A stretch of DNA of 64,000 nucleotides from Trebonia sp963737285 (GTDB lineage: Bacteria; Actinomycetota; Actinomycetes; Streptosporangiales; Streptosporangiaceae). Of the stretch, positions 34,988 through 43,130 are shown piece by piece. The notes beneath the pieces were generated by a model. That model was not told the DNA's origin and searched no databases. It saw nothing but the letters and a program-made list of their open reading frames with translations. The stretch lies in the NCBI GenBank assembly GCA_963737285.1, contig CAVTRT010000003.1, forward strand, positions 3,410,001-3,474,000, in the 5' to 3' direction. The translations under genes were made by a program, and so were the position numbers. Numbering within the stretch: position 1 is the first letter of the stretch; each line of letters begins with the position of its first letter.

Positions 34988-35539
34988 CTAAGAACGGCCG
35001 CGGGTGAGCCTTCTGCGGTACCCGAACAGGCCCAGGCCGACCAGGATGGCCGCGCCGCCCAAGCCGAAGACGTCGCCATCTTGCAGCCCGGCCGTCCCAC
35101 CGCCACCGGTCTGCGGAGCACCGGTAGGGATGGTCGTGTCCGCAGGACCGACAGTGGCCCTCGGGATGACGCTGGGCGTTGTCGTGGCGGTAGGCGTCAG
35201 GCCTGCGGAGCTCGTCGCGGTAGGCATGGCGGTGACCGTATGCGACACGCTCGGTGTCGCCGACGAAGCGGGCGCCGCGGTCCCGGTCGCGGTCCCAGTC
35301 GCGGTTGCGGACGATCCGCTGCGGGCGGTGGACGTCTGGCCAGGCGACGGCCGAACGCTCGCCGTTCCGCTCGCCACGGCAGTAGGTACCGACGCGGTCG
35401 CCTCTGGCCCCAGCGACGGCGAGAAGATCGCCGGAACTGAGGAGGAACCGCCTCCGCTGCAGGCAGACACCGACCCGGAGAGCAGAACAGTCGCGGCGGC
35501 GCAGCCGACAGCTGTCAGCCTAGCCCTGCTCACCCTCAT
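34988..35539 (-). CDS. Surface stalk protein with lipobox and C-terminal sortase-type anchor
   Basis: This 183-residue exported protein is built of three parts: an N-terminal signal with a VSAC lipobox (residues ~24-27), a Ser/Thr/Pro/Ala-rich unstructured stalk (about 30-140), and a C-terminal sorting region with APQTGGGG, a hydrophobic helix (FGLGGAAILVGLGLFGY) and the basic tail RRRLTRGRS. A class E/F-like sortase gene lies on the other side of a 330-base gap, so it is the likely enzyme. The stalk has no adhesin or enzyme domain. It probably displays as a spacer or O-glycosylated mucin-like surface protein. Confidence 0.75.
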   Translation of the reverse strand: MRVSRARLTAVGCAAATVLLSGSVSACSGGGSSSVPAIFSPSLGPEATASVPTAVASGTASVRPSPGQTSTARSGSSATATGTATGTAAPASSATPSVSHTVTAMPTATSSAGLTPTATTTPSVIPRATVGPADTTIPTGAPQTGGGGTAGLQDGDVFGLGGAAILVGLGLFGYRRRLTRGRS

Positions 35540-35715
35540 GAGACCTCCTTGTACCCGGCTGGCAGCGGCGTAAATCTCGACGGCGATTAAGATATAGGCA
35601 CATTTCGCAATGGCGCGTTTTCCATTTCGACATTAGGCTACGCGAGTAGAGCTTCGTTCGGAAGGGCTGATATCAGGCCATGGCCGGGCCTACTACTGCG
35701 AGGGCTGCGCCAGGT

Positions 35716-35835
35716 GCGGCAAGCACGGGTGCGGCAAGCACGGGTGCGGCAAGCACGGGTGCGGCAAGCACGGGTGCGGCAAGCACGGGTGCGGCAAGCA
35801 CGGGTGCGGCAAGCACGGGTGCGGCAAGCACGGTA
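35716..35835. repeat. 15-bp minisatellite, seven exact copies plus one degenerate
   Basis: GCGGCAAGCACGGGT is repeated at 35716, 35731, 35746, 35761, 35776, 35791 and 35806, and a copy at 35821 differs only in its last two bases. The array fills much of the 326-base gap between the stalk protein gene and the sortase. All frames are open across it only because the unit has no stop, so I treat it as non-coding. The rest of the gap has no gene. Confidence 0.93.
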
Positions 35836-35865
35836 TAGCCAGCAGGGTGCAGGAGGGGACTGGCG

Positions 35866-36591
35866 TTGGGCAGCACGAGGTGGCGGCGCGTCGGCGGGTT
35901 CCGCGTGGTCATGTCCTGGCCAGAGGACTCGGTCTCCGGTGGTCCCCCGCCGCCCCCGCCGCCGCCGACCCCGCGGGCACGGGTCGCGGGGCTGCTCGGC
36001 GCGGTACTCGTCCTTGGCGGTCTGTCCGCCATTGGCTTGGCGATCGCCTCGCAAGCGCACGCCCCACAGCCGTCGGCCTCGGCCGCCGGGACGACCGGCC
36101 CGGCCAGGCACGGGCCGTCAGTGCCTCGGTCGATCCCGGTCAGCGTCGACATCCCGGCCATCGGCGTCCGCTCGCAACTGCTGGACCTAGGCCTTAACCC
36201 GGACGGGACCATCGAGGTCCCCTCCCTTACCACGGACGCCGACGAGGCAGCGTGGTTCAGGTACTCGGCGACCCCCGGCGAGATCGGCTCGTCGGTCATC
36301 GAGGGACACGTCGACAGCTACGCCGGGCCCGCTGTGTTCTTCCGGCTGGGCGCGCTGCATCCCGGCGACACCATCGACGTGGCGCTCGCTGACGGCGTCA
36401 CCGCGATTTTCCGCGTCACCGGGGTACGTGAGTACCTCAAGGCCGAATTCCCGGACCGATTGATTTACGGGTCCACTGATTACGCCGCACTTCGGCTAAT
36501 AACCTGCGGCGGGGCGTTTGACAGCGCGACCGGCCATTACCTCAGCTCAACGGTGGTCTTCGCATCACTGGCGTCGACGGATCGCCGGTAA
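35866..36591 (+). CDS. Sortase (class E/F-like), N-terminally anchored
   Basis: This transpeptidase joins sorting-signal proteins to the cell wall. After a Pro-rich cytoplasmic segment, a membrane helix (residues ~41-65) leads to the sortase beta-barrel from about residue 88 (SVDIPAIGVRSQLLDLGL). The catalytic His148 is in EGHVDS and Cys214 in ITCGG. The Arg usually found near 12 residues after the Cys is not seen: the segment reads GHYLSSTVV. The start is taken as TTG 35866 because AGGAGG lies 9 bases before it; ATG 35911 is an alternative. Its 3' end overlaps the convergent MFS gene by 27 bases. Confidence 0.85.
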   Translation: MGSTRWRRVGGFRVVMSWPEDSVSGGPPPPPPPPTPRARVAGLLGAVLVLGGLSAIGLAIASQAHAPQPSASAAGTTGPARHGPSVPRSIPVSVDIPAIGVRSQLLDLGLNPDGTIEVPSLTTDADEAAWFRYSATPGEIGSSVIEGHVDSYAGPAVFFRLGALHPGDTIDVALADGVTAIFRVTGVREYLKAEFPDRLIYGSTDYAALRLITCGGAFDSATGHYLSSTVVFASLASTDRR

Positions 36592-37965
36592 GCGCGTCAC
36601 TACGGCACCCGACTCGTCTCGGCGCAATGCCCATCCGAGCGCCACGATGCCGCACAGGAGGGTGGCCACGCCACCGACGACCAGCCCCCAGCGGGCGCCG
36701 ACGTCCTCGCCGATCCAGCCAATGATCGGCCCCCCGATAGGAGTCGACCCGAGCCACGCCAGCGCCCACAGTGCCATGACCCGGCCGCGCATCTCCGGCT
36801 TGGCCGCCAGTTGCAGCGTGGTCTTCGCCAGTGAGTTGAACGTGATGGACCCGTACCCGACGAAGAGCATCGCGGCAAGCTCAACAGGCATGTTCGGGGC
36901 GATCGCGGCCGCCAGGATCGCGATGCCCCAGCCGATCGACGCCAGGCTCAGGGACCGCGGGTCTGGCCTGACCCGGCCGGCCGAGACCAGGCCTCCGATG
37001 ACGGCGCCTGCGCCCATCACGGAGGCCATCGTCCCGTAGGTGGCCGCCGAGTTATGGAAGATCCAGCCGTGGAACACCGAGGTGGCCATCAGCGGCAGCG
37101 ACACCTGGAACTCCCAGGCCAGCGTGCCGACGACCGCGATCATGACCATCGGGACGAGGATCTCCGGCTTGGACCGGACGTACCGCAGGCCCGCCCGGAC
37201 CTGGCCCTTCTCCTTGGCGACCTTGCGGGCCGGGTACAGCGCCGCCGCGCTCATCGCCGCTAGCGACACCAGGACGGCGACGAAGGAGACGGCGTTGAGC
37301 GTGAAGCAGAGGGTCAGCCCGAGCACCGCGACGGCGGTCCCGCCGACGGCCGCGCCGAGGACCCGTGCCATGTTCATCGCGACCGAGTTCAGCAGCACCG
37401 CGTTCGGCATATCCGCGACTGGAACCATCTCGGAGATGAACGACTGCCTGGCCGGGTTATCGAAGACGTTGACAAAGCCCAGGGCGGCGGCAAGCGCGTA
37501 GATGACCCACAGGTGCATGGAGCCAGTCGCGAGGCAGATCGCGAACACCGCCGCGAGCACGCCGGCAAGGGTCTGCGTCACGTAGAGGACACTGCGCTTG
37601 TCGTGGCGATCCGCGTAGAGCCCGCCCGCCGGCCCGAACACCAGCATGGGAAGGAACCGAACGGCCGTCGTGAGGCCGAGTTGCGTCCCGCTGTGCGTGA
37701 GCTCGAGGACCAGGAACGACTGGGCGATCGTCTGCATCCAGGTCCCGATCACCGACACGAGCTGACCGAAGAAGAACAGCCGGTAGTTGCGGTGCAGAAG
37801 CGATGGCGCCTTGCGCTGTACCCAGCCCGTCCGGGCCTGCGAGGCTACCTCCGCGGGCGCTTCCAGGACGACCTGCCCGGCGCCCTCGGCAACCTCCTCG
37901 ACAACCTCCTCGGCACCAGACGCAGGAGCCTCAGAGGCGTGATTGTCACCCGCAACGGCCGTCAT
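36565..37965 (-). CDS. MFS transporter, multidrug/siderophore exporter-like
   Basis: This ~466-residue protein has about twelve membrane helices after an acidic ~60-residue N-terminal extension (EEVVEEVAEGAGQVV). The first-loop signature is FGPAGGLYADRHDKR and the mid-loop has NPARQSFISEMV, both typical of the EntS/MFS-3 efflux group. The start ATG at 37965 is preferred over an upstream in-frame GTG. The substrate is not visible. The gene ends inside the sortase gene from the opposite side. Confidence 0.88.
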   Translation of the reverse strand: MTAVAGDNHASEAPASGAEEVVEEVAEGAGQVVLEAPAEVASQARTGWVQRKAPSLLHRNYRLFFFGQLVSVIGTWMQTIAQSFLVLELTHSGTQLGLTTAVRFLPMLVFGPAGGLYADRHDKRSVLYVTQTLAGVLAAVFAICLATGSMHLWVIYALAAALGFVNVFDNPARQSFISEMVPVADMPNAVLLNSVAMNMARVLGAAVGGTAVAVLGLTLCFTLNAVSFVAVLVSLAAMSAAALYPARKVAKEKGQVRAGLRYVRSKPEILVPMVMIAVVGTLAWEFQVSLPLMATSVFHGWIFHNSAATYGTMASVMGAGAVIGGLVSAGRVRPDPRSLSLASIGWGIAILAAAIAPNMPVELAAMLFVGYGSITFNSLAKTTLQLAAKPEMRGRVMALWALAWLGSTPIGGPIIGWIGEDVGARWGLVVGGVATLLCGIVALGWALRRDESGAVVTRLPAIRRRQ

Positions 37966-38453
37966 CCGCCCACCACCTTCCACCCGGGCGCAACGTTAGC
38001 TCCGCTAAGGATATTCCGGAAGGGGTGACCGCGCTACCGGCGCGCGGTGGTGCGGGGGCCGTCGACGGCGTGGCCATCGTGGTCGCCGCGGTCTTACCAC
38101 CCCTCACAGGCACGGGCGATGTCGTAACTGGCCGAGCTCACCGAGCGGGCGATCTACTCAGCAGGTGTCGAGGGCCGGGACGCCGACCTGGCGTGGCAGC
38201 TCAGCGACCGACTCCGCCGCCCGGCGCTCGCGGCGGCGGGCCGCTGGACACTCCGGGCCGCTGGACACGCCGGGCCGCTGGACACGCCGGGCCGCGCCTT
38301 CCTGCTGTGATGGCGCCATCGCTGTCGCAGGATTCTGTAGGCAACGCTCCATCACTGCTGTCCCCGTAGCGGTGATGGGCCGTTGCGTACATTCTCGGCT
38401 CACGGCGATGGCGCCATAGCTGTCGCAGGATTCTGTAGGCAGTACTCCATCAC
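37966..38453. other. Repeat-bearing gap between the D-amino-acid enzyme and the MFS gene
   Basis: The gap is 488 bases. It holds three 17-bp tandem units (GGGCCGCTGGACACGCC type, about 38245-38295), two near-identical 48-bp copies (38309-38356 and 38407-38454) and an imperfect 19-bp hairpin between 38341 and 38387. An open stretch from 38126 to about 38310 lacks ATG/GTG and I do not call it a gene. Confidence 0.7.
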
Positions 38454-38454
38454 T
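38309..38454. repeat. Two 48-bp intergenic direct repeats
   Basis: Copies at 38309-38356 and 38407-38454 share GATGGCGCCAT, then GCTGTCGCAGGATTCTGTAG and CTCCATCACT, differing at four positions. The first copy runs into an inverted repeat (GCAACG...CGTTGC). The sequence family partly matches the repeats near 59440-59563 (ATCGCTGTCGC in common). Confidence 0.85.
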
Positions 38455-39716
38455 CAGAAGAAGGTCTCCAGTGCCTCGACGACCCGACCGGAATCGTCGA
38501 GGAGAAGCAGGACGTTCCACTTGTCGAAGGTGGTGCACGGATGGGAGATGCCGAAACCAACCCACTCGCCTACTGTGAGGCTCTCGTCTTCTGGTAGGTC
38601 AAGGAATGCGTGTTGGTCGTTGAGAGCGACCACTGTCGCTGTCAGGTCACAAGCCGGCCCGCCTGCCGCGGGCCGACGCCACAGGGCATACGGTAGCTCG
38701 TCGTCGTAGGAGATGTCGCGACGGCCCACGTCGACAATCGCCCGCGTCGGTTCCGCACGGGAGATCACCCGGCCCCACACTTCCAACGCCGGCGTCAAGG
38801 CCGGGCCATCGCCACCCCTGGCCGCGGGAGTTGCCCGGCTATAGAGGCCGTGATCATGGGTGACGTAGCATCCGGAGCGGAGCACTACCAGGGCCGGCGT
38901 TCCGGCGAGGTCGCCCTGCCGCCCGGTGAGAACCGCCACCACATCATCGAAGAAGACCGAGCCGCCGGCGCTGAGTATCATGGGCCGTTCCGGCGTAGCC
39001 TCGATCAGTCCACGCTGGCGAAGCTCGTCGGCCAGCCGCACTAGGCGATGGCAGAACTCCCGCACCGCGACGATCCCGGCGGCATCCGTCGCGCCGCCGA
39101 TTGCGCCCTCGTATCCGGAAACGCCGGCCAGACGCAGGCGCGAGCACCTGGCCACGGCCTGGGCGACCGCGACCGCCGCGGCCTCGTCCCTGGCTCCGGC
39201 CCGGCCGCCGGGGACGCCGAGTTCGATCAGCACGTCGAGCCTGGTCCCCTGCGGCAATGTCTGCGAGAGCCCCGATTCCAGCAGGGCCACCCCGTCAGGG
39301 CCGTCCACGTAACAGGACAGGCCAATCTCGGGGTGGTCACGCCGGATCGCGCCAAGCCACTGGATCCCTGCAGCGTCGGTCACCTCGTTGGCGATCAGGA
39401 TCCGCGGCGCGCCGGCGTCCAAGGCCACCCGGGCCTGGGCCGGGCTAGCCACGGTGATGCCCCAGGCACCGGCTGTGAGCTGCCGCTGGTAGAGTCCCGG
39501 CGCCATGGTGGTCTTTCCGTGCGGAGCGAGCAGCACGTTTCGCCGGTCGCACCACTGCTGCATCGCGGCGATGTTGGCTTCCACCGCGTCCCGGTGCAGC
39601 AGCGCCACCGGCGAGGCCACCGCCCCAGCAAACGGATCGACACCGCGCAGGGTCACGCTCTCGTCGAGTACGCAGCGGTACCGCTTTGGTGTCAATTGGC
39701 CACCGTAGCGTTCCAT
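38454..39716 (-). CDS. PLP-dependent D-threonine aldolase/D-serine dehydratase-like enzyme
   Basis: This 420-residue fold-type III PLP enzyme has an alanine-racemase-like N-terminal barrel. The PLP lysine is in LLAPHGKTTMAPGLY, the phosphate-binding end of the barrel is in ILSAGGSVFFDDV, and the C-terminal metal site is HPCTTFDKW (His-x-Cys, as in zinc-dependent D-serine dehydratase). It could cleave or dehydrate D-threonine, D-serine or related D-3-hydroxy amino acids; sequence alone does not decide. The ATG at 39716 follows GGAAGGTGAAGGAC and gives MERYGGQL, so the open frame upstream is ignored. Confidence 0.85.
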   Translation of the reverse strand: MERYGGQLTPKRYRCVLDESVTLRGVDPFAGAVASPVALLHRDAVEANIAAMQQWCDRRNVLLAPHGKTTMAPGLYQRQLTAGAWGITVASPAQARVALDAGAPRILIANEVTDAAGIQWLGAIRRDHPEIGLSCYVDGPDGVALLESGLSQTLPQGTRLDVLIELGVPGGRAGARDEAAAVAVAQAVARCSRLRLAGVSGYEGAIGGATDAAGIVAVREFCHRLVRLADELRQRGLIEATPERPMILSAGGSVFFDDVVAVLTGRQGDLAGTPALVVLRSGCYVTHDHGLYSRATPAARGGDGPALTPALEVWGRVISRAEPTRAIVDVGRRDISYDDELPYALWRRPAAGGPACDLTATVVALNDQHAFLDLPEDESLTVGEWVGFGISHPCTTFDKWNVLLLLDDSGRVVEALETFF

Positions 39717-39871
39717 GTCCTTCACCTTCCTGCAGGGGCACCCGGATCGACCACTTCGCGGGCCGTCCCGCAGTGATGATAAGGATCTTGCCGTCGCGTG
39801 GCACATGCCGCCAAGATCCGCAGGCTCAGTGAGATGTCAATGACGCCAACGAGTCGTAACGTCTTCTTAAC

Positions 39872-39881
39872 GGAACGTTCC
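39872..39881. promoter_or_regulatory. GGAACGTTCC palindrome in the gap upstream of the GH15 gene
   Basis: A perfect 10-base palindrome lies in the 284-base divergent gap between the PLP enzyme start and the GH15 start. A second ACGTTCC occurs about 27 bases downstream. It could be a sugar-regulator site but is too short to be sure. The remainder of the gap has no gene. Confidence 0.35.
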
Positions 39882-40000
39882 CTGGCAGCTCCATTTCCGC
39901 GACGTCACGTTCCGGACCAAGCGCTTGCCCTGCGGCTAGTGGGTGGCCGCGGCCAAGCGCGGCACGGTTGTGTTTCCTCCTTTCCTGGATGGAGGCCCCC

Positions 40001-42886
40001 ATGGGTCGGATCAAACATCGGTTCTGGCGGCTGGCAGTTCCCGCCGCTGTCGTCCTCGCGCTGGCGACGTCCGGCGCCATCACCGGCACCACGATGGCGC
40101 GGGCGGAGACGAGCGCCCCCGATTCACCTGGCGTCGCCGCCTACTGGAACGAGCCGTCCGTGACCGGCTTCGCGGACTCGCTCGGCTCCAGCTCCAAGGC
40201 CTGGTACACGCTAGGCAACGGCGAGCTAGACAATGTCTTCTACCCGGAGACCGACACTCCGGACACCAATGGCCTGCAGTACGCGGTGACTAACGGGTCG
40301 TCATTTACCGACCTGGAGACGACCGGCACAACGCACACCATCACGCTGGCCGACCCTACATCGCTGACCTGGCAGCAGGTGAACACCGCGGCCAACGGCG
40401 ACTTCACGATCACCAAGACCTACATCGCCGACCCGTCGCGGTCGGTGATCCTCGTGCAGACGACGTTCGACAACACGAGCGGCTCGCGGCTCTACCTGTA
40501 CGTCGACTACCATCCGTACCTGGACAATGACGGAATGGGCAACACTGGCGGCGCCGACTCCACCAGCGGTGACCTGGAGGCGGAAAACGGGTCGGTGGCC
40601 AGCGCCCTGACGTCCTCGCTCGGCTTCACGCAGACCTCGACCGGGTACGTCGGCACGGCCAGCGACGGTGAGACGATGCTCACCAGCGACTACTCGCTAC
40701 CCTCGACCTACTCGGTGGCGTCGACCGCCGGGCACATCGACCAGGTCGGGGAGGTACCCGTCGCCGCCAGCGGGTCGACCACGTTCACCCTCGCGCTGGC
40801 GTTCGACACGACCGAGTCTGCGGCGATCTCCGACGCTGCGGCCTCGCTGGCCGCCGGGTTCTCCTCGCTGGAGTCGTCGTTCGAGTCCGGCTGGCACTCC
40901 TGGATTTCCGGGCTGAACGCGCCTCCATCGTCGGTCACCGGGTCCGCCCAGCTGAAGACGCAGTACTACGTCTCGCTCATGGAAGTGAAGGCAGACGAGG
41001 ACAAGACGTACGCCGGCGCGTTCATCGCGGCGCCGACCGTCCCGTGGGGAGCGAGCGTGAGCGCCGACGTCGGCGCCGGTGATTCCGGCCAGCACGGCTA
41101 TCACGCGGTGTGGACACGAGACGAGTACGAGATGGCCTCGACACTGCTGGCGGCCGGCGATAGCGCCGACGCGCTCGCCGCGCTCAACTACATCTTCCAG
41201 TACGAGGAGGAATCCTCCGGTGCGGTGAAGCAGAACACCTGGCTCAACGGCACGACGGTGTTCGGCTCACTGCAGATGGACGAGGTGGCCGACCCGATCA
41301 TCCTCGCCTGGCAACTCGGCGCGACCAACTCCACGGACTGGGGGCACGTGGAGGAACTGGCGAACTACCTGGTCGCCAACGGGCCGTACACGCCCGAGGA
41401 GCGCTGGGAGGAAAACAGCGGCTACTCCCCCGCGACGATGGCCGCCGAGATCGCCGGCCTGATCTGCGCTGCGGTGATAGCCCAAGACAACGGCGACACC
41501 AGCCTGGCCGCGACCTACCAGTCGACGGCGCAGTCCTGGGCGTCGAAGGTCGACGAGCTGACGTACACGACAACCGGCCCGTACGGCAACGGCGACTACT
41601 TCCTGCGGATCACGCCGGACGGACAGCCGAATGCCGGCACGGGCATCACGATCGCCAACGGCGGCGGCTCACACGACGACCGGACCGTGGTGGACGCGGG
41701 CTTCCTGGAACTGGTGCGGCTCGGCGTGAAGTCGCCGACGGCGGCCGACATCACCAGCACGCTTCCCGTGATCGACAGCGAGCTGAAGGTCAGCACCCCT
41801 GAGGGGCCGATCTGGCACCGGTACAGCTTCGACGGGTACGGCGAGACCTCCGCCGGCGCCGACTACACCGGGGATGGCGTCAGCAACCCGTGGCCGGTGC
41901 TGACCGGCGAGCGCGGCGAGTACGACGTGGCCGACGGCAACCTGGCCGGCGCGCAGTCGCTGCTCCAGACGATGGCCGGGGCCGCCAACTCCGGGTACCA
42001 GATCTCCGAGCAGGTCTGGGACGGCAGCACCGGGACCGGCGGGTTCACGTTCGGGCAGCCGGACAACTCCTCCACGCCGCTGATGTGGGCAATGGCGCAG
42101 TACGTCCGGCTGGCCATCGACATCTCAGCGGGCAAGGACGTGGACACCCCGTCGGTGGTCTCGAACTGCCTGCTGGACTCCTCCTGCCCCGTTACCGGGT
42201 CGGTCAGAGAGACGGTCAACGTGACCGTCCCGGTCAACACCGACGCCTCCGCCGACACCGTGTACCTGGACGGGAACCTGTCAGCGCTCGGCTATGGCCA
42301 GTCCGACTGGGCAGCGGGCGGCATCCCGATGACCCGGGTCAGCTCGGATAAGTGGACGGCCACCGTCTACGCGACCGCCGACACCACCCTGTCCTACAAG
42401 TACGACCTGGGCGCGTCCTGGAACAACGCGGAGGAGACGTCGTCGTGCGGCTCGGTCAGCAACCGCACGCTGACGATCAACGGCGGGACGCAGGACGACA
42501 CCGTCGCCAACTGGGAAGGCCCCGGCGCCTGCGGCGACTCCGGCGCGGTCATCAACGTGACCGTGCCCTCCGACACGCCCAGCGGCGACACCGTCTACCT
42601 GTCCGGCAACTACAACGTCCTCGGCACCGGCATCCCGTCCGGCGACGACTGGGTCGCCACCGGCTACCCGATGATCGCGACCGGCACCGACACCTGGACC
42701 CTCACTCTCACCGGCGTCCCGGTCGCCGACTTCCAGTACAAGTTCACCCTCGGTACCTGGTCCACCGTCGAGGAGACAGCGTCCTGCGGCGACCTGGCCA
42801 ACCGCACGTTCGACTTCAACACCGCCGACGAGACCTACACGGCCAGCGACACGGTGGCCGCGTGGGACGGGGTCGGCTCCTGCTAG
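40001..42886 (+). CDS. Secreted GH15 glucoamylase/glucodextranase with two starch-binding-like modules
   Basis: This 961-residue exported enzyme releases glucose from alpha-glucans. A signal peptide (residues 1-35, cleavage near ARAE) leads to a beta-sandwich N-domain (about 45-300) with AYWNEPSVTGFADSLG, then the (alpha/alpha)6 GH15 domain with HAVWTRDEYEMASTLLAAG, NTWLNGTTVFGSLQMDEVAD and a likely catalytic Glu in GYSPATMAAEIAG or PIWHRYSFDGYGE. Two ~105-residue C-terminal modules repeat the pattern TVYLDGNLSALG/TVYLSGNYNVLG...EYKF-like...CGSVSNRTL, close to CBM20-type starch binding, each with a Cys pair. GGAGG 5 bases before the ATG fixes the start. A strong hairpin follows the stop. Confidence 0.92.
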   Translation: MGRIKHRFWRLAVPAAVVLALATSGAITGTTMARAETSAPDSPGVAAYWNEPSVTGFADSLGSSSKAWYTLGNGELDNVFYPETDTPDTNGLQYAVTNGSSFTDLETTGTTHTITLADPTSLTWQQVNTAANGDFTITKTYIADPSRSVILVQTTFDNTSGSRLYLYVDYHPYLDNDGMGNTGGADSTSGDLEAENGSVASALTSSLGFTQTSTGYVGTASDGETMLTSDYSLPSTYSVASTAGHIDQVGEVPVAASGSTTFTLALAFDTTESAAISDAAASLAAGFSSLESSFESGWHSWISGLNAPPSSVTGSAQLKTQYYVSLMEVKADEDKTYAGAFIAAPTVPWGASVSADVGAGDSGQHGYHAVWTRDEYEMASTLLAAGDSADALAALNYIFQYEEESSGAVKQNTWLNGTTVFGSLQMDEVADPIILAWQLGATNSTDWGHVEELANYLVANGPYTPEERWEENSGYSPATMAAEIAGLICAAVIAQDNGDTSLAATYQSTAQSWASKVDELTYTTTGPYGNGDYFLRITPDGQPNAGTGITIANGGGSHDDRTVVDAGFLELVRLGVKSPTAADITSTLPVIDSELKVSTPEGPIWHRYSFDGYGETSAGADYTGDGVSNPWPVLTGERGEYDVADGNLAGAQSLLQTMAGAANSGYQISEQVWDGSTGTGGFTFGQPDNSSTPLMWAMAQYVRLAIDISAGKDVDTPSVVSNCLLDSSCPVTGSVRETVNVTVPVNTDASADTVYLDGNLSALGYGQSDWAAGGIPMTRVSSDKWTATVYATADTTLSYKYDLGASWNNAEETSSCGSVSNRTLTINGGTQDDTVANWEGPGACGDSGAVINVTVPSDTPSGDTVYLSGNYNVLGTGIPSGDDWVATGYPMIATGTDTWTLTLTGVPVADFQYKFTLGTWSTVEETASCGDLANRTFDFNTADETYTASDTVAAWDGVGSC

Positions 42887-42929
42887 CAAGCCTTCCTTGT
42901 GAGCAGGGACCCCGCTTAGTCCGGCCCGT

Positions 42930-42969
42930 CCGTGTGCCTCCCCGCAGATGCCTGCGGGGAGGCACACGG
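42930..42969 (+). terminator. 18-bp perfect stem terminator after the GH15 gene
   Basis: Arms 42930-42947 and 42952-42969 are exact complements around a 4-base loop ATGC, followed by CTTTGG. It starts 44 bases after the stop codon. It is the strongest hairpin in the window. Confidence 0.9.
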
Positions 42970-43130
42970 CTTTGGCGTGGAACGCCAACTGGTGCCCCGG
43001 CACACGCGAGGGGCCGAGGCTGGCGGGAGAGCTTGTTAACGGTTTTTTACGACTCCACGGGCTTGCCAGAAGCCTGATGTCAGGTCACATTCAAGTTAAT
43101 TCAAGGCTTAGATTAAGTAGGAGCGTATCA

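Noticed and set aside
35716..35835. Possible CRISPR array
   Set aside because: The repeat is continuous with no spacers, and no cas gene is present.
35638..36299. Frames reading VLAAP or RTRAC repeats through the minisatellite
   Set aside because: Open only because the 15-bp unit lacks stops; no start site and overlaps the sortase gene.
38126..38310. Open stretch coding ELTERAIYSAGVEGRDADL
   Set aside because: Has gene-like composition but starts after a stop with no ATG/GTG; at most a remnant.
42948..43130. In-frame upstream extension of the beta-helix protein
   Set aside because: Would start inside the GH15 terminator hairpin; ATG 43131 has a good ribosome site and signal peptide.
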